6,482 bases of DNA from an uncultured Chloroflexota bacterium (GTDB lineage Bacteria; Chloroflexota; Limnocylindria; Limnocylindrales; CSP1-4): the NCBI GenBank assembly GCA_903924005.1, contig CAIXZV010000156.1:1-6482 (forward strand). Direction: 5' to 3'. Under the pieces are notes generated by a model, which was given only the letters and a program-made list of their open reading frames with translations, was not told the origin of the DNA and ran no database searches. The first letter of the stretch is position 1; each line of letters starts with the position of its first letter. Position numbers and translations under genes: made by a program. Below, one piece after another: positions 1-5,977 of this stretch.

Positions 1-513
1 CCTCGACCGCACCCCGGGCAGGTACGGGCTCGTCAGTCGCCGCGCAAGCACACCCGCGAGACCCCCGGCAGTCGCCGCCGCGTGCACCGATAGCCCATCG
101 CCCGCCACCCACGGCAGCGCCACCACGCCCGACGAGCTCGCCGGGTCCAGCAGCCGATCAAGCGCGGCCAAGCGCTTCGACAGCGGCCACGCAAGCAGCC
201 ACGCCCCGTCCAGGTAGAGCAGGTCGAACGCCAGCAGCGCCGTGACGCGCCCATCGGCAGAAGGTCGCCCTGCCCCGTCAACGGCGACAACCTCCGCATC
301 CAGCACCGCGGAGCTCGCCTCGATGTGGACGCCGCTCGCATCCGCCACCGCCCCGGCACGCACCAGCACGCGCTGCCCGCCAAACGAGGGCGTGAATGCG
401 TAGTCCGGCGAGGCGAACGCGTCGCGGCGGAACACCGGCAGCATCGGCAAGACCTCGGCCTGCCCGGGCGAGGGCGTGCCGGGTGAGAGCCCAAGTGCGA
501 GTTGGTCGCGCAT
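1..513 (-). CDS. ATP-dependent DNA ligase-like protein with degenerate active site (partial, N-terminal 171 residues)
   Basis: The frame is open from an ATG at 513 to the left edge, so the C-terminus is missing. The order of motifs matches the adenylation domain of LigD/LigC-type ligases. There is an N-terminal LPML (22-25), a motif I region FTPSFGGQR (40-48), a motif III-type LDAEVVAVD (71-79), FDLLYLDG (96-103), PLSKRLAALDRLL (110-122), a motif IV-type GLAGVLARR (151-159), then SPYLPGVRSR (162-171), which precedes motif V in the family. In active enzymes motif I reads KxDG and motif IV reads EGxVAKR. Here the nucleophilic lysine is Ser43, the aspartate is Gly45, the motif IV glutamate is Ala153 and its lysine is Arg158. 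The protein therefore probably cannot form the lysyl-AMP intermediate. The stretch between motif I and LDAE is about 20 residues shorter than usual. Homology is strong by eye; the function is unknown and may be structural or DNA/nucleotide binding. No other start codon lies between 513 and the in-frame stop at 550-552. No Shine-Dalgarno is evident. Confidence 0.8.
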   Translation of the reverse strand, partial: MRDQLALGLSPGTPSPGQAEVLPMLPVFRRDAFASPDYAFTPSFGGQRVLVRAGAVADASGVHIEASSAVLDAEVVAVDGAGRPSADGRVTALLAFDLLYLDGAWLLAWPLSKRLAALDRLLDPASSSGVVALPWVAGDGLSVHAAATAGGLAGVLARRLTSPYLPGVRSR

Positions 514-528
514 TGCGCAGCGATCGTA
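514..528 (-). promoter_or_regulatory. Putative -10 element for the ligase-like gene
   Basis: On the minus strand TACGAT (528 to 523) fits the TANNNT -10 pattern and lies nine bases before the ATG at 513. This would place the transcript start only two or three bases upstream of the start codon, consistent with a nearly leaderless message and with the missing Shine-Dalgarno. No convincing -35 hexamer was found. This is a motif match by eye only. Confidence 0.3.
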
Positions 529-550
529 GCCCTCGAGGAACCCGCAGGGC

Positions 551-556
551 TAGACT
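551..556 (+). promoter_or_regulatory. Weak -10-like hexamer upstream of the S9 peptidase–deoC pair
   Basis: TAGACT matches TANNNT in the 119-bp divergent spacer and would give a 5' leader of roughly 70 bases before the GTG at 633. No TTGACA-like -35 sits at the right distance. It is the best candidate on this strand in the spacer, but the support is weak. Confidence 0.2.
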
Positions 557-621
557 GGCCGCCAACGACCAACGCCGCACACGAAGCGCGGCAAGCCACG
601 GTTCCGCAAGGTTCCACACTC

Positions 622-628
622 GGAGGAG
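622..628 (+). promoter_or_regulatory. Shine-Dalgarno for the S9 peptidase at 633
   Basis: GGAGGAG is followed by four bases and then GTG at 633-635. This strong ribosome-binding site decides the start. The reading frame is open much further upstream (to 396), but that extension overlaps the divergent gene and has an arginine-rich, non-domain composition. Confidence 0.8.
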
Positions 629-632
629 CCCC

Positions 633-2759
633 GTGCCCCGCGCCGCCACGCCGCAAGACGTCTACCGCCTCGCCGTCCCCACGGACCCGCAGCTCTCCCC
701 GGACGGCACGCTCGTCGCCTTCACGGTGACCCGGGCACGCCAGTCTGCCGACGGCTATTTCCGCTCCGTCTGGCTCGCCCGCACGGACGGTCAGGGCGAC
801 GCCCGCCGCGTCACGATGGGCCCCAAGACCGACGCCACGCCTCGCTTCTCGCCCGACGGCACAACGCTGGCCTTCCTGTCAGACCGCCGCGTCAAGGTGG
901 AGGACGAGCCGGAGCGCCCGTCCGACGCGAGCGAGCGCCACGACATCGTCCAGATCCACCTGCTGCCGCTCAACGGCGGCGAGGCCCGCCGGCTCTCCGA
1001 CCTGCCGCACGGTGTGGACGAATACGCCTGGTCGCCCGACGGCAAGACCATCGCCGTCCTGACAAGCTCGCTGGGCGCCACGATTGAGGCCGACACCAAG
1101 AAGCGCGGCCGCCCGGCTCCGCCCAAGCCCGGCCAGCCGAAGGTCAGCGACTTCCGCTACATCGACCGCCTTGGCTACCAGTACAACGGCGCGGGCTTCA
1201 TCGACGACGCCGACACCCACCTCTGGCTGGTGGACGTCGCCACGGGTGAGGCGCGCAAGCTGGTCGCCGGACCAACGGCGGAGGACGGAATCGCCTGGTC
1301 GCCCGACGGGATGCGCATCGCGTTCTCGGCCAACCGCGCGGCGCACCCGGATCTCCATTACCGCTCGTCGATCTTCAGCGTTGACGTGGCGAGCGGCAAG
1401 ATCACGCTGGTGGCCAGCGGCGCCAACTCCGTGTTTGAGCGTCCAGCCTGGACGCCAGATGGCGCCAACATCCTCGCGATGGGCGACCGCTTCCCACGCG
1501 TTGGCTACCGGACCGGCATCTGGCGCTTTGCGGCCGATGGCTCCGAAGCGGGTGCAGGCGGCGGCACAGACCTGCTGGCGGGCTCCGAGCTGAAGCCAGA
1601 CGCCGGCATGAACAGCGACATCGTCAGCGGCGAGGGCGGCAACCTCGCGGTCACCGCGGACGGCCACCACGTGCTCTTCACAGCGCCCATCGATGGCGCG
1701 ATGGAGCTCTGGGGCGTGCCCGTTACGGGCGGCAAGGCGCCTGGGCGCTTCACGGAGGCCCGGGCCTACATCGCCGGCTGGACTGCGGGCAAGGACGCGA
1801 AGGGCCACGACGTCGTGGTCGCCATCCGGGCTGACGCCACGTCGCTGCCTGAGGTGGCTGTCGTCCACGGCGGCGGGGCCACCCGCACGGCGCCGCGCTA
1901 TCTCACGCAGCTCAACGCGCTGCTCCAGGCTGAGGTGGCCTGGGTTGCGCCGGTGGAGCGCCGCTGGCAGAGCGACGGTCGCGAGATCCAGGGCTGGCTC
2001 TACCCGGCGGGCGAGGGTCGGCAGCCGCTGGTCCTTGAGATCCACGGCGGCCCGCACACGCTCTACGGCTGGTCGCCGGTGCTGGAGTGGCAGATCCTGG
2101 CTGGCGCCGGGATCTCCGTTCTGGCCTGCAATCCGCGCGGCTCAGAGGGCTACGGCGAGGAATTCAACCGGGCGAACCTTGCCGACTGGGGCGATGGCCC
2201 GATGGCCGACGTGATGGCCGGCGTGGACCAGGCGATCGACGACGGGCTGGCCGATCCGCGCTGCCTTGGCGTGACCGGCGGCTCGTACGGCGGGTACCTC
2301 ACCAACTGGATCGTCGGCAAGACGTCGCGGTTCCGCGCCGCCCTCACCGCACGCTCCGTCGTGGACATGAAGACGCTGTTCCTCACCGGGGACATCTCGG
2401 GCGCCGAGTGGGCCGAGATGGAGTTCTTCCGCTCGCCCTGGACGGACGCCGCGTACTTCGATTCCATCTCGCCGCTCTCGCTGGCGCCCAACGTCACGAC
2501 GCCGCTGCTCATCCAGCACAGCGAGCGCGACCTGCGCTGCACCGTGGGCCAGGCCGAGGCCCTGTTCACCGTGCTGCGCTCGCTGCGCAAGCCCGTGCGC
2601 TTCATGCGCGTGCCCGACGAGAGCCATGAGCTGACGCTCTCCGGGGCGCCGTTCCGCCGCGCCGAGAACCTGGTGCAGATCCGCGACTGGTTTGCGCACT
2701 TCCTGGTCAACGGCGGGACGAAGCTGCCGCCGGTGCCGAAGGCCCGGGCTGGCCGATGA
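633..2759 (+). CDS. S9 family peptidase (prolyl oligopeptidase / acylaminoacyl-peptidase type)
   Basis: A 708-residue protein starting at GTG behind GGAGGAG. The N-terminal part is a beta-propeller, shown by repeated PD40/WD40-like SPDG motifs starting near residues 22, 73, 134 and 223, with variants TPDG at 274 and TADG at 341. The C-terminal part is an alpha/beta hydrolase. It has HGGPH at 471-475 (the oxyanion region of S9 enzymes), GGSYGG with the nucleophile Ser551, Asp633 in HSERDLR, and His665 in ESHEL. The catalytic triad is therefore complete and in the usual order. Family members cleave short peptides or release N-blocked amino acids, the propeller restricting access to small substrates. 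There is no signal peptide or membrane segment, so a cytoplasmic location is likely. Length is normal for S9C-type enzymes. Its last codons overlap the start of deoC by four bases. The exact substrate cannot be told from the sequence. Confidence 0.93.
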   Translation: MPRAATPQDVYRLAVPTDPQLSPDGTLVAFTVTRARQSADGYFRSVWLARTDGQGDARRVTMGPKTDATPRFSPDGTTLAFLSDRRVKVEDEPERPSDASERHDIVQIHLLPLNGGEARRLSDLPHGVDEYAWSPDGKTIAVLTSSLGATIEADTKKRGRPAPPKPGQPKVSDFRYIDRLGYQYNGAGFIDDADTHLWLVDVATGEARKLVAGPTAEDGIAWSPDGMRIAFSANRAAHPDLHYRSSIFSVDVASGKITLVASGANSVFERPAWTPDGANILAMGDRFPRVGYRTGIWRFAADGSEAGAGGGTDLLAGSELKPDAGMNSDIVSGEGGNLAVTADGHHVLFTAPIDGAMELWGVPVTGGKAPGRFTEARAYIAGWTAGKDAKGHDVVVAIRADATSLPEVAVVHGGGATRTAPRYLTQLNALLQAEVAWVAPVERRWQSDGREIQGWLYPAGEGRQPLVLEIHGGPHTLYGWSPVLEWQILAGAGISVLACNPRGSEGYGEEFNRANLADWGDGPMADVMAGVDQAIDDGLADPRCLGVTGGSYGGYLTNWIVGKTSRFRAALTARSVVDMKTLFLTGDISGAEWAEMEFFRSPWTDAAYFDSISPLSLAPNVTTPLLIQHSERDLRCTVGQAEALFTVLRSLRKPVRFMRVPDESHELTLSGAPFRRAENLVQIRDWFAHFLVNGGTKLPPVPKARAGR

Positions 2760-3745
2760 CCAAGTCCGCCACGTCCGTCACGCGCGACACCGCCGCCCGC
2801 GAGCGCGCCCGCGACCTGGTCCAGGCGTGGGACGGTCGTGCCTCCGGGCTCGGTTCGCTGCTCGGCCGCGTCACGCCGGTTGATGCGGTTGGCGTGCAGG
2901 AGCGTGTCGCCTCGCTCCAGAAGCGCTCCATCAAGAAGGCGTCCAAGCTCTGGGCGCTGGACCTTGTCGTCCGGATGATCGACCTCACCACGCTGGAGGG
3001 GAAGGACACGTCCGGCAAGGTGCGCGCGCTGTGTGCCAAGGGCATGCACCCGCTGCCGGGCAATGACGCCATCCCGCACGTCGCCGCAATCTGCGTCTAC
3101 CCCACGTTTGTCGCGGAGGCCAAGGCAGCGCTGGGCTCGTCCGGCGTCAAGGTGGCATCGGTCGCCACGGCGTTCCCGTCTGGCCAGACGTTCCTCGATG
3201 TGAAGCTGGCGGAGGTCCGCGCGGCTGTCGATGCCGGCGCCGACGAGATCGACATGGTCATCGACCGCGGCGCGTTCCTCTCCGGGGACTACGCGGGCGT
3301 GTTTGACGAGATCGTCGCGATCAAGGAGGCCGCTGGCCCGGCGCACCTCAAGGTGATCCTCGAGACGGGCGAGCTGGGCACCTTCGACAACGTCCGGCGC
3401 GCGTCCGTGCTGGCGATGGCGGCCGGCGCGGACTTCATCAAGACCTCCACCGGCAAGGTGACCCCGGCAGCGACCCTGCCCGTGACCCTCGTCATGCTGG
3501 AGGCGATCCGCGATTTTGAGCGGACCACCGGCAAGCAGATCGGCATGAAGCCCGCGGGCGGCATCAAGACGGCCAAGGAGTCGATCCAGTACCTGGTGGT
3601 GCTGTACGAGACGCTCGGACCGCGCTGGATGTCGCCGGACTGGTTCCGCTTCGGTGCGTCCTCGCTGCTGAACGACGTGCTGATGCAGCTCGAGAAGGAG
3701 CGCACGGGCGTCTACCAGCGCCCGGACGACTTCACGCTGGACTGA
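2756..3745 (+). CDS. deoC: Deoxyribose-phosphate aldolase, long DERA-like form
   Basis: A 329-residue class I aldolase that reversibly splits 2-deoxy-D-ribose 5-phosphate into glyceraldehyde 3-phosphate and acetaldehyde, the last step of deoxynucleoside catabolism in the cytoplasm. Visible signatures are IDLTTLEGKDT (Asp76 onward), AAICVYPTFV, GADEIDMVID with Asp166, ADFIKTSTGK with the Schiff-base Lys229, and GMKPAGGIKT with the second active-site Lys265. All key residues of the E. coli enzyme (Asp102, Lys167, Lys201) have counterparts. The protein is longer than the roughly 250-260 residues of the E. coli type, with about 70 residues before the first aldolase motif. The wording IDLTTL resembles animal and actinobacterial DERA rather than the short bacterial form. 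ATG 2756-2758 overlaps the peptidase stop as ATGA with no good Shine-Dalgarno, so it is probably translated by coupling. No other deo gene is in the window. Confidence 0.95.
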   Translation: MTKSATSVTRDTAARERARDLVQAWDGRASGLGSLLGRVTPVDAVGVQERVASLQKRSIKKASKLWALDLVVRMIDLTTLEGKDTSGKVRALCAKGMHPLPGNDAIPHVAAICVYPTFVAEAKAALGSSGVKVASVATAFPSGQTFLDVKLAEVRAAVDAGADEIDMVIDRGAFLSGDYAGVFDEIVAIKEAAGPAHLKVILETGELGTFDNVRRASVLAMAAGADFIKTSTGKVTPAATLPVTLVMLEAIRDFERTTGKQIGMKPAGGIKTAKESIQYLVVLYETLGPRWMSPDWFRFGASSLLNDVLMQLEKERTGVYQRPDDFTLD

Positions 3746-3941
3746 GGCGGCTCCCACCCGGTTTCGGGCTGCGCGCGGCGCGCCACGGTACGTCGCCGCA
3801 TCGTCGCAATGTGTGACATAACCGGATCAAGCCCTGGACTTTGGCGGGACCGAGCGGCGCCGAGGTCCTAACCCGTCAGGGCCAGGCGGACTTTGACGCC
3901 TGCACAGGCCGATGACGCCAGGCTCGCCCACCGGGTTGGCG
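3746..3941. other. Convergent intergenic spacer without a recognised gene or clear terminator
   Basis: The spacer separates the stop of deoC from the stop of the minus-strand peptidase. Several short inverted repeats occur: CCCG/CGGG around GTTT (3757-3768), GCGGCG/CGCCGC (3775-3799), GTCGCA/TGTGAC with one wobble pair (3803-3817), GGACC/GGTCC (3847-3868) and GCCTG/CAGGC (3898-3909). None is followed by a T-run on either strand, so none is a standard Rho-independent terminator. Termination could be Rho-dependent or use hairpins without a T tract. I see no RNA gene or coding frame with family features. Confidence 0.5.
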
Positions 3942-5891
3942 CTACAGCTCGTCGAGCGGCACAACCTCGCCAGCCTCGGCCGCCGCGAGACCGGCCTGCG
4001 CTCGCTCGAGCGCATCGGGGATTGTGTCGAGGGTTGCCGTGATGCCGCCGACGTGCGCGTGGACGCCCTCGAGCCGCCGCGCGCCCGGCACGGTGCGGGC
4101 CAGGAAGTCCAGCACGATCGCCGTCTGCTTCACGCGCTCGTCCATGTCGAACGAGGCGTGGCCCGTGGCGTACGTGTAGACCTGCGGCTCGATCCCGCGC
4201 TCCCGGAGCCGCCCGACGTAGTTCCACACCTGGCGGATGGGGCAGCGCGAGTCGTTCTCGCCGGCCATGAGCAGCAGCGGCGCGCGCACCGCGTCCACGT
4301 ACGTGATGGGCGAACGCTCCTCGTACAGCGCGGGCATCTCGGACGGCGACCCGCCAAACAGTGAGCGGTCCAGCGCCTGCAGGGTGGGGGACTCGTCCTC
4401 GTACGCGGCCACGTAGTCCGCAACTGGGACGCCGCCGATCCCCGAGATCCAGCGCTCCGGATGCCGGCCCATGCCCAGCAGCGTGACGTACCCGCCCCAT
4501 GACCAGCCGGCCAGCACGACCCGCGCAGGATCCGCCAGCCCGCGGGCGACGATGTCGTCCAGCCCCGCCAGCACGTCCTCAAGCTCAAGGAAGCCGACGT
4601 TGCCCGTGAGTTCGTCCCGCCACGCCTGGCCAAAGCCCTCTGACCCGCGGTAGTTCACCTGCGCCACCAGGAACCCGGCATCGACATGCGCCAGGATGTC
4701 CGGCGCCCAGCGGTCCATGTCCACCGAGTGCGGTCCGCCGTGGACCCGCATGATCACGGGGTGTGGCCCCGGTCCCTCCGGATGCACCAGGAACCCGTGG
4801 ACGCGCTGGCCCTTGGGGTTGGCGAACCACCACGCCTCAAACGCCCGACCCGCCGGCGCGGCAGGCCCTTCCGGCGACAACAGCGGCGCCGACGAGCCCA
4901 CGGCCAGCAGCGCTGCCGGGTGCAGCCCGTTGTGGCAGCGATACCAGACCGCGCCGTCCGGCCGAACCGCGGCGCCCGTGATGGTTCCCGGCTCCGTGTC
5001 GAGCAGCGTGGTCACCCCGGTGGCGATGTCGTGGCGGTGCAGCCGATTCCGGCCCTCCACCATCTGGATGATCAGCACGGCGGACCCGTCAGGCCACCAG
5101 CCCGATGGCTCAAGATCGCCGTCCAGCCCGGTTGCCAGATCCGTGACAGCGCCGGTGGCGATGTCCCAGATGGCCGGGTTTCGATGCCCCGTCCGCTCGT
5201 GCGCGATGAGCATCCGCCGATCCCCGGCGACTGGCGAGAAGCCCACGCCCGAAAGCGCCAGCCCCTCGTCCCGCAGGTTCGCCACCGTGGCGCCTGTGGA
5301 CGCGTCGATCGCGCGCAGGGCCGGGTGCATCAGGTCCCCGTCCTCGCAGACCTCCAGGACCAGCACCGCGTCATCAGCGGAGAGCGCCCCCCGGTCCACC
5401 GCGCCGGACATGCCCATGCCCCCGACGAGCCACACTGGCTGCTCGTGCGCGTACAACTGGCGCACTGGCGCCCCGTCCTCGCTGGTCCAGACGGTGTACC
5501 CGCTGTCACGGCTGATGGCCGCCACGGTCCGCCGCTGGCCAACAGCCAACCCCTCGTTCCACCCCACGGGGATCCCCGGGAGCAGCTCCACAGGCTCCGC
5601 GCCCGCCTCGCCCGCAAACGGCGACACCACAAAGGTCCCCGTCTCCGCGCCCGTTGCGTCCCGAAACCAGATCACCCCGGTCCCGTCCCGCGTGGGCCGG
5701 CCCGAGAGCACGCCCACCGGATCATTCGTCACCCGATGCCGCAAACCGCGGGCGCGGTCCCACGCATGGAGCTGATAGCTGCCGCTCTCTGTGGACGCCA
5801 CGACGAGCCGATCCGGCGCGTCAGGGGCCCACGACGGGAACGACAAGATGGGCGAGCGGAAGCGACGCTCCCAGATTGGCAGGTCTGACAT
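3942..5891 (-). CDS. S9 family peptidase (second, distinct type) with a C-terminal tail
   Basis: A 649-residue protein from the ATG at 5891. The N-terminal half (about 1-370) is a propeller-like region with tryptophan- and aspartate-rich blades, beginning WERRFRSPILSFPSWAPD, and only degenerate PD40 motifs. The hydrolase half carries HGGPH (384-388), GWSWGG with Ser464, GENDSRCP with Asp547, and GHAS with His578, a complete serine-peptidase triad. There is no signal peptide, so it is probably a cytoplasmic oligopeptidase or aminopeptidase-like enzyme. After the last hydrolase helix (about residue 602) comes a 47-residue tail ending AAAEAGEVVPLDEL, which is not part of the usual fold. A GTG at 5909 would add six residues. 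The ATG is preferred because TACGCT stands exactly six bases before it, as in leaderless genes, and neither start has a Shine-Dalgarno. It faces deoC convergently and is divergent from the LCP-like gene. The substrate cannot be inferred. Confidence 0.92.
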   Translation of the reverse strand: MSDLPIWERRFRSPILSFPSWAPDAPDRLVVASTESGSYQLHAWDRARGLRHRVTNDPVGVLSGRPTRDGTGVIWFRDATGAETGTFVVSPFAGEAGAEPVELLPGIPVGWNEGLAVGQRRTVAAISRDSGYTVWTSEDGAPVRQLYAHEQPVWLVGGMGMSGAVDRGALSADDAVLVLEVCEDGDLMHPALRAIDASTGATVANLRDEGLALSGVGFSPVAGDRRMLIAHERTGHRNPAIWDIATGAVTDLATGLDGDLEPSGWWPDGSAVLIIQMVEGRNRLHRHDIATGVTTLLDTEPGTITGAAVRPDGAVWYRCHNGLHPAALLAVGSSAPLLSPEGPAAPAGRAFEAWWFANPKGQRVHGFLVHPEGPGPHPVIMRVHGGPHSVDMDRWAPDILAHVDAGFLVAQVNYRGSEGFGQAWRDELTGNVGFLELEDVLAGLDDIVARGLADPARVVLAGWSWGGYVTLLGMGRHPERWISGIGGVPVADYVAAYEDESPTLQALDRSLFGGSPSEMPALYEERSPITYVDAVRAPLLLMAGENDSRCPIRQVWNYVGRLRERGIEPQVYTYATGHASFDMDERVKQTAIVLDFLARTVPGARRLEGVHAHVGGITATLDTIPDALERAQAGLAAAEAGEVVPLDEL

Positions 5892-5903
5892 GGTGGAAGC
5901 GTA
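5892..5903 (-). promoter_or_regulatory. Putative leaderless -10 element for the minus-strand S9 peptidase
   Basis: TACGCT (minus strand, 5903 to 5898) fits TANNNT and is followed by six bases and then the ATG at 5891. This puts the transcript start at, or next to, the A of the start codon, the classic leaderless spacing. No Shine-Dalgarno precedes the ATG, which agrees with this reading. No good -35 hexamer is visible. Confidence 0.4.
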
Positions 5904-5913
5904 GAGCACGCCA

Positions 5914-5931
5914 CTTATCTCGCGCTTATCT
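5914..5931. repeat. Direct repeat CTTATCT, two copies 11 bp apart, possible operator
   Basis: CTTATCT occurs at 5914-5920 and again at 5925-5931. The start-to-start distance is 11 bp, about one helical turn, and the copies are separated by CGCG. Relative to a leaderless start at 5891 they cover about -23 to -40 of the minus-strand peptidase promoter, overlapping where a -35 box would be. The A+T content contrasts with the surrounding GC-rich DNA. A regulator binding one face of the helix is possible; chance is not excluded. Confidence 0.35.
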
Positions 5932-5961
5932 GCGCGCCGCGCTCGAAACCGACGATAGGTC

Positions 5962-5967
5962 TACCCT
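5962..5967 (+). promoter_or_regulatory. Putative -10 element for the LCP-like gene
   Basis: TACCCT fits TANNNT and lies ten bases before the ATG at 5978, so the message would have a leader of only about three or four bases. No Shine-Dalgarno precedes the ATG. The match is by eye and no -35 hexamer is recognisable. Confidence 0.25.
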
Positions 5968-5977
5968 CCAACGCGAC

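Noticed and set aside
396..632. Extension of the plus-strand peptidase frame upstream to an ATG at 396
   Set aside because: It would add 79 arginine- and alanine-rich residues without domain features and would overlap the divergent ligase-like gene. The GTG at 633 has a strong Shine-Dalgarno and begins exactly where S9 homology starts.
33..656. Long minus-strand frame overlapping the ligase-like gene
   Set aside because: Arginine-, cysteine- and tryptophan-rich translation typical of an out-of-frame shadow in GC-rich DNA. The neighbouring frame has recognisable ligase motifs instead.
879..2057. 392-codon minus-strand frame antisense to the first peptidase
   Set aside because: Low-complexity Arg/Ala/Val composition, no motif, and complete overlap with a gene with a full catalytic triad on the other strand.
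2150..3757. 535-codon minus-strand frame opposite deoC and the peptidase end
   Set aside because: It lies wholly antisense to two well-supported genes, and its translation has no recognisable domain. Long antisense frames are expected at this GC content.
3847..3868. GGACC/GGTCC hairpin as a Rho-independent terminator
   Set aside because: The stem has only five pairs with a 12-base loop and no T-run on either strand.
4686..5888. 400-codon plus-strand frame antisense to the second peptidase
   Set aside because: Arg/Pro/His-rich shadow translation without family features; the opposite strand carries the real gene.
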